Shown: positions 6,222 to 13,053, numbered from the stretch's first letter. The stretch: 16,006 nt of DNA from Selenomonas sp. (GCF_022771645.1 NZ_JALFCU010000120.1:1-16006), one strand, 5' to 3'. The notes: generated by a model not told the origin, from the letters alone. A program made the numbers and translations.

Positions 6222-7500
6222 CCGCCGCCGCAATCGCTGCGCCGAGGCCGGAGCCGCCGTTTTCGAGGACGGTCTCAACGGCTGCCGCATCCGTGCCGAG
6301 GAGCTCGGACAGGCCTTTCATGAGGTTCTCTTTCGCGTGCGGCATCTTCTCGTAGACGGAGCCGTCGACGGCGATCGTCTGCGGCGCGAGCGTCTTCTCC
6401 GCGCCCTGCAGCTGCCAGAGGATGCCCGTGAACGACGCGGCGACGAGGCGTGCGGAGCGGTTCACGATGCGGAGCACGAGGTCCTGCACCTTGTCAGCGT
6501 CGGCCGCGTCGATCGTATGGCCGGTCTTTTCCGCGACGAGCTGGATGATCGCGGGATGCGCGGCGTCTTCGTCATCCATGATGGCCGACATGTCGATACT
6601 CGTGAAGCCGTAGGCCTTGCCCTTTTCGTCAAAGAGCTCGGCGAGCGCCATGCCGAACAGCTCGCCCATGTAGCGGCCGGACACCATCTTCTCGAGGCGC
6701 TGCTCGCCCGGCTTCTCCGAGTTTTTGTCGAGCTCGACGTCAAAGCGGCCCGGCGTCAGGCGGTTGAAGCCGCCGGACTCGAGGTTCAGGATCATCGGCT
6801 CTTGCGCGCTGTCCGCGTACGGCTCGAGGTAGCACGTGTTGTGGCCCGTCGCGTAAATGCAGCCGATGTTGACGTTGTCATGCTTGTACGCGGCCGCGAG
6901 CTGGACGGCGACCGTGTCATTGATGACGGCCGTCGGCTCGACGTTGTCGAGGCCTTTCTTGTGGAGCGCGTCTTTCAGCAGGTCGTTCACGACCTTGCCC
7001 TCGACGCCCGGCGTCGCGAATTCCTTCGTCCAGATGATGAGCTTCGCGTTGTAGAGGTCGGTCTGCGACGACGGGAACGAGAACGTGTGACCGAGGTAGT
7101 ATTTCTTCGTGTGATCGCCCTCGACGGCCTCTTCCACGAGGTCCGCGATGAAGCCGAACATCTGGTCGGCCGTCGCGTCGGCGGCGATGTAGTTGTACTC
7201 GCCGGCCACGACGAGCGGTTTTGCAACTTTCTTCAGCACCTCGAATTTGCCGTCGCCGTCGAGGCGGATGCGCAGCACGCGCACGTTCGTGCCGCCGAAG
7301 TCGAGCGCGAGGTATTCGCCCGTCTCCTTGCGCGTCGGCAGGCCGATGTACGATTTCAGCATGCGCATGGAGCTGAGGTCCGGGTCCTTCAGCCCTTGCT
7401 TCAGATCATAGCGGAACGCGCCCGCGATCTCGCGGAGCTCGTCGCTGTCGATGGTGAAGTCGGCGAGGATGCTGTCGAATTGGTTCTGGTCAAAAGACAT
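6202..7500 (-). CDS. Hexokinase of the eukaryotic-type (HK/glucokinase) family
   Basis: The 432-residue protein has the ordered motifs of the eukaryotic hexokinase family, not of the bacterial ROK or Glk glucokinases: phosphate-binding LDFGGTNVRVLRI (66-78), sugar-binding LGHTFSFPSSQ (136-146) and IIWTKEF (155-161), catalytic Asp195 in AVINDTVAV, LNLESGGFN (239-246), EKMVSGRYMGEL (270-281), adenine-side IAVDGSVYEK, and a C-terminal GSGLGAA loop. Its length fits a single-domain 50 kDa hexokinase. It would phosphorylate glucose or another hexose with ATP in the cytoplasm, feeding glycolysis; sugar range cannot be judged. The start at 7500 has a strong AAAGGAGAA ribosome binding site. The gene is flanked by rpoN downstream and an ABC-F gene upstream, neither of which is metabolically related. 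The third phosphate-binding block reads YATGHNTCYLE where eukaryotic enzymes have GTGxNxxYxE. Confidence 0.93.
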   Translation of the reverse strand: MSFDQNQFDSILADFTIDSDELREIAGAFRYDLKQGLKDPDLSSMRMLKSYIGLPTRKETGEYLALDFGGTNVRVLRIRLDGDGKFEVLKKVAKPLVVAGEYNYIAADATADQMFGFIADLVEEAVEGDHTKKYYLGHTFSFPSSQTDLYNAKLIIWTKEFATPGVEGKVVNDLLKDALHKKGLDNVEPTAVINDTVAVQLAAAYKHDNVNIGCIYATGHNTCYLEPYADSAQEPMILNLESGGFNRLTPGRFDVELDKNSEKPGEQRLEKMVSGRYMGELFGMALAELFDEKGKAYGFTSIDMSAIMDDEDAAHPAIIQLVAEKTGHTIDAADADKVQDLVLRIVNRSARLVAASFTGILWQLQGAEKTLAPQTIAVDGSVYEKMPHAKENLMKGLSELLGTDAAAVETVLENGGSGLGAAIAAAVAASRK

Positions 7501-7536
7501 AATTCGGTTCTCCTTTGATGTTATGATGAATATGAA

Positions 7537-7545
7537 ATTCTAGCA
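7537..7545 (-). promoter_or_regulatory. Candidate extended -10 element for the hexokinase gene
   Basis: The - strand reads TGCTAGAAT, which fits an extended -10 (TGn followed by a TATAAT-like box) about 37 bases ahead of the hexokinase start. No convincing -35 is seen at the normal distance, where the dispersed repeat R2 begins. Confidence 0.3.
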
Positions 7546-7554
7546 ATTCTGTTT

Positions 7555-7711
7555 CGTACGCGCACCCGCGAAGAGTTACGCCCTACGAATTCATCAAGCG
7601 TACAGGGGACCCTTAGCCGCAAGCGGCATAAGCGACCACATCGACGCTAAAGTGCCGTGTGTCTGCTTATCCACCGCTACGCGGTCCCCCTTCCCCTGAG
7701 GGGAAGGCTTT
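7555..7711. repeat. Dispersed repeat, copy R2 (long form)
   Basis: This intergenic stretch shares with copy R6 (12960-13053) the start CGTACnCGC, a CGAATTC core, and an exact 15-base segment CGTACAGGGGACCCT (7599-7613 and 13003-13017). It ends with ACCGC/GCGGT and an 8 bp CCTTCCCC-TGA-GGGGAAGG hairpin (7689-7707). An extra hairpin GCCGC-AA-GCGGC lies at 7616-7627. The last hairpin touches the stop codon of the ABC-F gene. The remainder of the 7501-7710 gap holds only the hexokinase ribosome binding site and promoter candidate. Confidence 0.8.
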
Positions 7712-9633
7712 CAGGACGAGGATTCCGCCACTTCTTCAAGATACGCCCAACGTTCCATGAGGTGGTCGAGCTCGGCTTGCAACCGTTGTTGTTCCTTGCT
7801 AAGTTCCGCAAGCTTGCCATAGTCGGCGGCGTTCTGCTGCATGAGGAGCTCCGTCGCTCGGAGTTCGCCTTCCTTGCTGGCGATGACGTCTTCGATCTCG
7901 GCGTATTCCTTTTGCTCTTTGAACGTCAGTTTTTTCGGGCGCACCGTTTCCGTTTCGGCCTTCGGCGCGGGCGTGGCGGCGGCCGCTTTCGCTGCCGGCT
8001 TTGCGCTCGCGGCCTCTGCGGCTTCGCGTGTTGCCTGCTCCTCGGCGGCTTTTTCCTTGTAGTACGTGTAGCCGCCCGGGTAGAGCCGCAACACGCCGCC
8101 CGGCTCATAGACGAAGCACTTGTCCGCGAGGCGGTCGACAAAGAAGCGGTCGTGCGAGACGAAAATGATCGCGCCGTTGAAATCGTCGATGAACGATTCG
8201 AGCACGGCCATCGTCTCGAGGTCGAGGTCATTCGTCGGCTCGTCGAGGAGCAGCACGTTCGGCGCTTCCATCAGGATGCGCAGGAGATACAGCCGCCGCT
8301 TTTCGCCGCCCGACAGCCGTGCGATCGGTGTCCATTGGAGGTTGCCGGGAAAAAGGAAGCGCTCCATGAGCTGCGACGCGGAAATGGTCGTGCCATCCGC
8401 GAGCGTGATCGTGCGCGCGGCCTCCTGGATGTACTCGATGGCGCGCAAGCGCTCGTCCATGTCCACGGCCTTCTGCGTGAAGTAGCCAATCTTCACCGTC
8501 TGACCTATTTTGACCGTGCCACTTGTCGGTGCGCGGCGGCCGGCGATGAGGTCGAGGAGCGTCGTCTTGCCCGTGCCGTTGCGGCCGAGGATGGCGACGC
8601 GGTCGTGGCGCAGGACGGTGTAGGTGAAATCCTGCACGATCGTCTCGCCGCCGACCTCGTAATGCACGTGGTCGAGCTCGATGACCGTGCGGCCGAGGCG
8701 GCTGCCCGCGAGACCGATCTCCACCGTGCTGCGGTCGAGGTCGGGCGTCTGCGCCTTCACCTGCTCATAGCGCTCGATGCGCGCTTTCTGCTTCGTCGAG
8801 CGCGCCTGCGCGCCGCGCCGTAGCCACTTGAGCTCGTTGCGCAGGAAATTCTGCCTTTTCGCCTCGCTCGCCTGCTCGCGCTCGATGCGCGCGGCCTTCT
8901 GCTCGAGGAACGCGGAGTAGTTGCCCGTGTACGTGTAGGACTTCCCCTTGTCGAGCTCGAGGATCTTCGTCGCGACGTGGTCGAGGAAATAGCGGTCATG
9001 CGTGACGAGGAGCAGCGCGCCCTTGCGACCCGCGAGATACGTTTCGAGCCAGGCGATCGTCTCGCTGTCGAGGTGGTTCGTCGGCTCGTCGAGGAGCAGC
9101 AGGTCGCACGGCTGCACGAGCGCTGTCGCGAGCGCGAGCCGCTTCTGCTCGCCGCCCGACAGCGTGCCGACGGGCGCGGCGAAATCCCGGATGCCGAGCT
9201 GCGTCAGCACGGTCTTCGCCTCGCTCTCGAGCTGCCAGCCGCCCGCTGCGTCAATGGCCTCGGAGCAGCGCGCGAGCGTCTGCTGCACGCGCGCGTCGTC
9301 GGGCGCGTCTTCCACAGCCTTCAGCGCGAGCTCGTACTCGCGCAGCGCCTGCATGAGCGGCGACGTGCCGCGGAACACTTCCATGAGCACGGTGTTCTCC
9401 GGCGCAAACGATTTGTCCTGCGCGAGCACTTCGATGCGCAGGCCGCGCATCTCGACGCGCGCCCCGCCGTCGACGGGCGTGCGGCCGGCCACGGCGCTGA
9501 GGAACGTGCTCTTGCCCGTCCCGTTCACGCCGACGATGCCAATCTTGTCACCTTCGTCGATGGCGAGGTTCACGTCATCAAAGAGCTTCTTTTCGCCGTA
9601 GCTTTTCGTGTAGTGTTCGAGCGTCAGGATCAT
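7711..9633 (-). CDS. uup: ABC-F family ATPase, Uup type
   Basis: Two ATP-binding cassettes lie in one soluble polypeptide with no membrane segment. The first has Walker A GVNGTGKST (35-43), signature LSGGEQKR and Walker B LLLLDEPTNHLD. The second has GRNGTGKTT, LSGGEKRR and VLLLDEPTNDLD. Between them is the charged linker with KQNFLRNELKWLRRGAQAR that contacts the ribosome in this family. The C-terminus has an Ala/Pro/Lys-rich spacer, then LTFKEQKEYAEIE and a two-helix coiled coil, the mark of the Uup subgroup. These proteins act on stalled or assembling ribosomes, and Uup is also linked to DNA repair phenotypes. I chose the ATG at 9633 (640 residues), which has an AAAGGCG ribosome binding site 8 bases upstream, over an in-frame TTG at 9651 that lies on the T-run of a hairpin with no such site. 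Confidence 0.93.
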   Translation of the reverse strand: MILTLEHYTKSYGEKKLFDDVNLAIDEGDKIGIVGVNGTGKSTFLSAVAGRTPVDGGARVEMRGLRIEVLAQDKSFAPENTVLMEVFRGTSPLMQALREYELALKAVEDAPDDARVQQTLARCSEAIDAAGGWQLESEAKTVLTQLGIRDFAAPVGTLSGGEQKRLALATALVQPCDLLLLDEPTNHLDSETIAWLETYLAGRKGALLLVTHDRYFLDHVATKILELDKGKSYTYTGNYSAFLEQKAARIEREQASEAKRQNFLRNELKWLRRGAQARSTKQKARIERYEQVKAQTPDLDRSTVEIGLAGSRLGRTVIELDHVHYEVGGETIVQDFTYTVLRHDRVAILGRNGTGKTTLLDLIAGRRAPTSGTVKIGQTVKIGYFTQKAVDMDERLRAIEYIQEAARTITLADGTTISASQLMERFLFPGNLQWTPIARLSGGEKRRLYLLRILMEAPNVLLLDEPTNDLDLETMAVLESFIDDFNGAIIFVSHDRFFVDRLADKCFVYEPGGVLRLYPGGYTYYKEKAAEEQATREAAEAASAKPAAKAAAATPAPKAETETVRPKKLTFKEQKEYAEIEDVIASKEGELRATELLMQQNAADYGKLAELSKEQQRLQAELDHLMERWAYLEEVAESSS

Positions 9634-9641
9634 GGAGGATT

Positions 9642-9648
9642 CGCCTTT
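9642..9648 (-). promoter_or_regulatory. Ribosome binding site deciding the ABC-F start
   Basis: The - strand reads AAAGGCG eight bases before the ATG at 9633. It supports that ATG, and it lies inside the coding sequence if the TTG at 9651 is used, which argues against the longer form. Confidence 0.6.
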
Positions 9649-9649
9649 C

Positions 9650-9676
9650 AAAAATGGCGCGGCTTTTCCGCGCCAT
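9650..9676 (-). terminator. Hairpin with T-run in the ABC-F leader
   Basis: A 9 bp stem ATGGCGCGG/CCGCGCCAT with a 5-base loop (9654-9676) is followed on the - strand by TTTTT. It looks like an intrinsic terminator, ends two bases before the AAAGGCG ribosome binding site of the ABC-F gene and lies just downstream of a TATAAT box. It may end readthrough from the CNNM-type gene, attenuate the ABC-F gene, or form a protective 5' hairpin. Confidence 0.6.
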
Positions 9677-9683
9677 CGTTCTT

Positions 9684-9722
9684 ATTATAACTTGTTTGCA
9701 AGGAAAAGAACAGGTCTTTTCC
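9684..9722 (-). promoter_or_regulatory. Candidate ABC-F promoter with overlapping palindrome
   Basis: The - strand has a perfect TATAAT at 9689-9684. No good -35 is seen; the position 17 bases upstream reads TGTTCT and lies within an inverted repeat GGAAAAGA-N5-TCTTTTCC (9702-9722), which could be an operator or a hairpin ending upstream transcripts. Confidence 0.4.
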
Positions 9723-9768
9723 GAAATTTTCGAGATTCGCACGGAGGTACATTGTGTGAAATTCGGTT

Positions 9769-9881
9769 CGTGCGCGCACCGGCGACTTGTGACTACGATG
9801 GTATTGTTACGAAGTACAAGCGACTCCCACCTAGCGCTGCGCTTCGCTCCGCGCCTGTCCTCCCTCTGAGAGGGAGGCTGG
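9769..9881. repeat. Dispersed repeat, copy R3
   Basis: Read on the - strand it matches R5: a CCTCCCTC/GAGGGAGG hairpin (9859-9877), then GGACAGGCGCGGA, a GAAGCGCAGCGC-like segment, GTCGCTTGTAC, and at the far end an 18-base block GTCGCCGGTGCGCGCACG that is exact in R5 (12925-12942; here the complement at 9769-9786). The middle, between the GTACAAGCGAC part and the 18-base block, has diverged. The hairpin starts about 10 bases beyond the stop of the CNNM-type gene. Confidence 0.85.
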
Positions 9882-9888
9882 GGGAATG

Positions 9889-11238
9889 CTAATCTTCGCG
9901 CATATCGACAATTTCATCATGCTCTTCTGCCAAATCGCTCGCGCGGTGGATGAGCACGCGCGTGATGCGGACGCCGTCGACTTCTTCGACGTAGAACGCG
10001 TGGCCGCCGTATGCGGCCATCCGGCCGACGCGCGGCTCTGTGCCGAGCTCGTCGTACAGCCAGCCGCCGACGCTGTCGACGTCGACGTCATCGATGTCGA
10101 TTTCGAGGATGTCTTCGAGTTCTTCGAGCAGCATTTTCGCGTCGACGGAAAAAATCCGCTCGCCGCGCTGCTCGGCCGTCGGGCGCTCTTCGTCGAACTC
10201 GTCCTGGATGTCGCCGACGATCTCTTCGACGATGTCTTCGAGCGTGACCATGCCGGCCGTGCCGCCGTACTCGTCAACGACGATGGCCATCTGCGCGCGC
10301 TTTTTCTGCATCGTCTTGAGGAGCACGGAGACGTCCATGCTGTCCGGCACGACGAGCGCCTTGCGCACGAGGCGGCGCAGATTGATGCGGCGGCCCGGCG
10401 TCGTGTAGAGCGTTTTCATGAGGTCTTTGACATGAATAAAGCCGACGATGTGATCTTTGTCCTCTTTGCAGAGCGGGTAGCGCGTGAGCTGCTCTTCGAA
10501 CACGACGTGGAGGTTCGTGTCGAGGTCATCCTCGAGGTAGAGGCAGACCATGTCCGTGCGCGGCGTCATGATTTCGCGGACGTTGAGGTCGGTGAAATCA
10601 AAGACGTTGTCGACGAAGTCGGCTTCCGTGTCGTCGATGAGGCCCTGCTTGTAGCTTTCTTCCATGAGCAGGCGGATCTCTTCTTCCGTGTGCGCCTCCT
10701 CGCCCTCGCCGGCGGCCTCGAAGCCCATGCGCGCCGCAACCCAGTTCGCGACATGGTTCAAGAGCCAGACGAACGGGTACATGACGCGCTCGAAGATGAG
10801 CATGGGGAGCGCGACGGCCAGCACGATCTTTTCGACGTTCTGGATGGCCATGGTCTTCGGCGTGAGCTCGCCAAGCACGATGTGGCCGCCCGTGATGATG
10901 GCGAAAGCGAGCGCCAAGGAAATCGTGTGGCCGATGGTGTCATCGAGCCCGGCAAGGCGCGTCAGCGGCAGGATAAGCGTCGCGACGAACGGCTCGCCGA
11001 CCCAGCCGAGGCCGAGCGAAGCGAGCGTGATGCCGAGCTGCGTGACGGAGAGCGACGTATCGAGATGATCCGTGAGCTTCTTCGCATACGCCGCACGCGA
11101 GCTCCCTGCTTCGATGAGCGTCTCGAGGCGCGACGGGCGGATCTTCACAACAGAAAACTCCGCCGCGACGAAGAAGCCGTTCATGAAGATGAGGAAGAAG
11201 ACGAGGAAAAGCTGCAAAAGTATCGGGACGATATCCAT
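9889..11238 (-). CDS. CNNM/CorC-type membrane protein with DUF21, CBS pair and CorC_HlyC domains
   Basis: The 449-residue protein has the layout of the bacterial CNNM (hemolysin C-like/CorC) family. Residues 1-30 form a first membrane helix (LLQLFLVFFLIFMNGFFVAAEF, broken by the family's NGFFVAAE motif), two or three further helices follow to about residue 165 with ITLASLGLGWVGEP and VLGELTPKT, then an acidic linker. A CBS pair lies at about 215-335 with MTPRTDMV and VVDEYGGTAGMVTLEDIVEEIVGDI, and the CorC_HlyC domain occupies about 355-435. Members are implicated in magnesium or cobalt efflux and homeostasis at the inner membrane; the actual ion is not readable here, and the old name hemolysin is not supported. 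The start ATG at 11238 has an AGGAGG ribosome binding site about 12 bases upstream, slightly far. The C-terminal EEHDEIVDMRED tail is strongly acidic. Confidence 0.92.
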   Translation of the reverse strand: MDIVPILLQLFLVFFLIFMNGFFVAAEFSVVKIRPSRLETLIEAGSSRAAYAKKLTDHLDTSLSVTQLGITLASLGLGWVGEPFVATLILPLTRLAGLDDTIGHTISLALAFAIITGGHIVLGELTPKTMAIQNVEKIVLAVALPMLIFERVMYPFVWLLNHVANWVAARMGFEAAGEGEEAHTEEEIRLLMEESYKQGLIDDTEADFVDNVFDFTDLNVREIMTPRTDMVCLYLEDDLDTNLHVVFEEQLTRYPLCKEDKDHIVGFIHVKDLMKTLYTTPGRRINLRRLVRKALVVPDSMDVSVLLKTMQKKRAQMAIVVDEYGGTAGMVTLEDIVEEIVGDIQDEFDEERPTAEQRGERIFSVDAKMLLEELEDILEIDIDDVDVDSVGGWLYDELGTEPRVGRMAAYGGHAFYVEEVDGVRITRVLIHRASDLAEEHDEIVDMRED

Positions 11239-11523
11239 AGGGTAGGATGACCTCCTGTGGGATGAATGTTATAGATGGTGCGCGAATGTTCATGCGTGCT
11301 CGTTTGGACAGCGTGGCGAAGGCAACGAAAACAACACTGCTGCGGACTTGAGGCGGCCTCGAACGTAGGCTCTTTCTTGCTCATTGTGTGGACGATAAGC
11401 GTAGATATGTCTTCCGTCCGCACAGCTAAAAGTTTTCTTATGCCTTCACCACGCCGTCCCGCCTTCAAAATGAGCTCGCGTCATCATTTTTTTCGTTACG
11501 AGTTACAACGCTTTATCTTGCTA
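11239..11523. other. Intergenic leader of the CNNM-type gene with possible alternative RNA structures
   Basis: No gene is supported here. The - strand carries the AGGAGG site of the CNNM-type gene. Further upstream GTCCGCA (11416-11422) can pair with TGCGGAC (11341-11347), closing a 68-base interior. The 10 bases 11415-11424 can instead pair with TGTGTGGACG (11385-11394), with one G-U pair on the + strand or one mismatch on the - strand. These pairings exclude each other. A segment at 11353-11375 resembles part of repeat R5. I could not match a known riboswitch class. Confidence 0.3.
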
Positions 11524-11608
11524 TTGCCGAACGTGACTCCATGAGCAGCCTCTCCCTCCGGGAGAGGTGGCGCGCGAAGCGCGACGGAGCGGGTGTCGAA
11601 GGTACGAC
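11524..11608. repeat. Dispersed repeat, copy R4
   Basis: Read on the + strand it parallels R5: TTGCCGAACGTG, GCAGCCTCTCCCT, the hairpin CCTCTCCC/GGGAGAGG, then GGCGCG, GAAGCGCGACGGAGCGGG and TACGACG. The flank TTGnCGAACGTG is shared with R5 (12809-12820), so the repeat unit extends about 20 bases before the hairpin. It ends 34 bases from the DEAD-box gene stop. Confidence 0.8.
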
Positions 11609-11642
11609 GAAACTATCATAACGATTGTAATGGCGAAAGAAG

Positions 11643-12791
11643 TTATTTCTTCCGCCTCGCCACAGACAAGCGACTGAACTCAATCCCGAGCGCCTTCGAC
11701 AATTTATCGAGTTTGAGCGCTTCCTTCATATCCGCCAACGTGATGACGCGCCCTTCTTTCCCCGCCCGCCCGGTCCTCCCGGCGCGGTGGAGATACGTTT
11801 TTGCATCTTCCGGCAAATCAAGGTTGAACACGGTGTCGACGTCCGCGATGTCGAGGCCTCTCGCGGCGAGGTCGGTGGAGAGGAGGAGCGTCGCCTTGCC
11901 GGTGCGGAAGTCTTGGATGGCTTTCGCTCTTGCCTGCTTGCCCTGCTGTCCGAGGAGCGCCGTGGCGCGGATGTTTTCGTAGCTGAGTTTTTCGAGCGTG
12001 CGGACGGCGTCGAACGTCCGGTTGATGAAGACAATGCCGCGCTTGACGCCGAGGCGGCGCGTGAGCTTGCGTACTTCCGCGATCTTTTCGCGGAACGGCG
12101 TCATGACGTAACTGTGCTCGACGTTGCTTTCTGCCGCTGGTTCGCCTTCGACACGGATGATTTCCGGCGCTTCGAGGAAGCTCGCGCGATCCATGGCTTT
12201 TTTCGGCGCGGTCGCGGAGAACATGGCGTACTGGATCGTTCTTTCGCCGCGCGCCTTGCGCACGAGGTTGATGAAATCAACGGTATTCTTGAGGTTCTGG
12301 TCGTCGAGCAGGCGGTCGAACTCGTCGAGGACGAGGAAATTCACGTCCTGGAGCTTCAGCTTGCCTTTGTGCGCGAACTCGATGAGGCGGCCGGCCGAGC
12401 CTGCGATGAGCTGCGGCTTCTTCTTGAGCTTTTCGATCTGCCGCTGGATGTTTGCGCCGCCGATGAGGCCGAGCGCGCGGATGGGGAGGCCGGCCGCCGT
12501 CGCGAGTTCCTGCGCCGTCCGCGCGATCTGCATCGCGAGCTCGTACGTCGGCGCGAGGATGACGGTCTGCGCCTGCATCTTGTTCGTGTCAATGCGGGCA
12601 AGCGCGGGCAAGAGGTACGCGAGCGTCTTGCCCGTCCCCGTCGGCGCCTGCCCGATGACGTTTGCGCCCGCAAGGAGCTTCGGGATGGCCTGTTCTTGAA
12701 CCGGCAGAGGGCTCGTCACCCCCTGTGCTTTCAACGCTCCAACAAGCGCTATCGAACGCTCGCCGAAATCGATATCGTTAAAACTTGGCAT
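11643..12791 (-). CDS. DEAD-box ATP-dependent RNA helicase (DEFD variant)
   Basis: The 382-residue protein is the bare two-domain helicase core with almost no tails. It shows Q motif PLPVQEQAI (29-37), motif I APTGTGKT (49-56), Ia PTYELAMQ, a Ib position reading GSAGR (131-135) where most members have TPGR, motif II DEFD (156-159), motif III SAT, motif V STDLAARGLDI and motif VI HRAGRTGRAG. It would unwind short RNA duplexes in ribosome assembly, RNA decay or cold adaptation; the subgroup is not clear. The start at 12791 (MPSFNDIDF) has an AAGGAGAT ribosome binding site. The open frame continues upstream through repeat R5, giving 54 extra codons that translate repeat DNA (RAPATSKSLRVHRPYKRP), so a longer prediction would be wrong. 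Its upstream region is entirely repeat sequence. Confidence 0.95.
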   Translation of the reverse strand: MPSFNDIDFGERSIALVGALKAQGVTSPLPVQEQAIPKLLAGANVIGQAPTGTGKTLAYLLPALARIDTNKMQAQTVILAPTYELAMQIARTAQELATAAGLPIRALGLIGGANIQRQIEKLKKKPQLIAGSAGRLIEFAHKGKLKLQDVNFLVLDEFDRLLDDQNLKNTVDFINLVRKARGERTIQYAMFSATAPKKAMDRASFLEAPEIIRVEGEPAAESNVEHSYVMTPFREKIAEVRKLTRRLGVKRGIVFINRTFDAVRTLEKLSYENIRATALLGQQGKQARAKAIQDFRTGKATLLLSTDLAARGLDIADVDTVFNLDLPEDAKTYLHRAGRTGRAGKEGRVITLADMKEALKLDKLSKALGIEFSRLSVARRKK

Positions 12792-12796
12792 AAAAT

Positions 12797-12804
12797 ATCT
12801 CCTT
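12797..12804 (-). promoter_or_regulatory. Ribosome binding site deciding the helicase start
   Basis: The - strand reads AAGGAGAT five bases before the ATG at 12791, while the upstream in-frame start near 12953 lies in repeat DNA. Confidence 0.8.
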
Positions 12805-12808
12805 GCTG

Positions 12809-12950
12809 TTGTCGAACGTGGCTTTTCCAGCAGCCTCTCCCTTAGGGAGAGGACAGGCGCGGAACGAAGTGCAGCGCCAGGAGCGGGTCGCTTGTACGGC
12901 CTATGAACGCGTAGGCTCTTTGATGTCGCCGGTGCGCGCACGCCTCCAAG
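12809..12950. repeat. Dispersed repeat, copy R5 (long form)
   Basis: The + strand order is TTGTCGAACGTG, CAGCAGCCTCTCCC, hairpin CCTCTCCC-TTA-GGGAGAGG (12834-12852), GGACAGGCGCGGA, GAGCGGGTCGCTTGTAC, CGTAGGCTCTTT and the 18-base block GTCGCCGGTGCGCGCACG (12925-12942). It is the counterpart of R3 in inverse orientation. It fills the start region of the DEAD-box helicase gene. Confidence 0.85.
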
Positions 12951-13053
12951 CACGACGTTCGTACACGCCCCCGCGCAACATACGACGGTCGAATTCCCCT
13001 GCCGTACAGGGGACCCTCTCCACCGCTAACGCGGTCCCCCTCTCCCTGTGGGA
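12828..13053. mobile_element. Composite inverted-repeat unit formed by R5 and R6 (MITE-like)
   Basis: The 226 bp between the helicase and topoisomerase genes begins with CAGCAGCCTCTCCC (12828-12841) and ends with its exact complement GGGAGAGGCTGCTG (13040-13053). Inside are R5 and R6 head to head. There is no transposase frame, and no clear target duplication: flanks are TTTTC on the left and TTTAT on the right. It could be a non-autonomous element or just two neighbouring repeat copies. Together with 13054-13109, which is AT-rich and featureless, it fills the 318-base gap upstream of the helicase. Confidence 0.5.
12960..13053. repeat. Dispersed repeat, copy R6
   Basis: It has CGTACACGCCCCCGCG, CGAATTC, the exact 15-base CGTACAGGGGACCCT shared with R2, then ACCGC-TAAC-GCGGT and the hairpin CTCTCCC/GGGAGAG. 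It lies between 57 and 150 bases past the topB stop, so its final hairpin may act as a terminator for topB. Confidence 0.8.

Noticed and set aside
6115..7518. 467-codon + strand frame opposite the hexokinase
   Set aside because: Antisense shadow; composition is typical of reverse-complement reading of a biased gene and no family is recognisable.
9632..9892. 86-codon + strand frame
   Set aside because: It reads through the ABC-F leader and repeat R3 and has no independent support.
11239..11523. Known magnesium (M-box) or manganese (yybP-ykoY) riboswitch in the CNNM-type leader
   Set aside because: The conserved strings of these classes could not be found by eye on the - strand; only short alternative stems are visible.
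11275..11544. 89-codon + strand frame in the gap beside the CNNM-type gene
   Set aside because: No ribosome binding site, no recognisable features and a composition rich in Arg, Cys and Ser; it runs into repeat R4.
4593..13053. Repeats as a CRISPR array
   Set aside because: Copies are kilobases apart, in both orientations, with unequal lengths and no cas genes.
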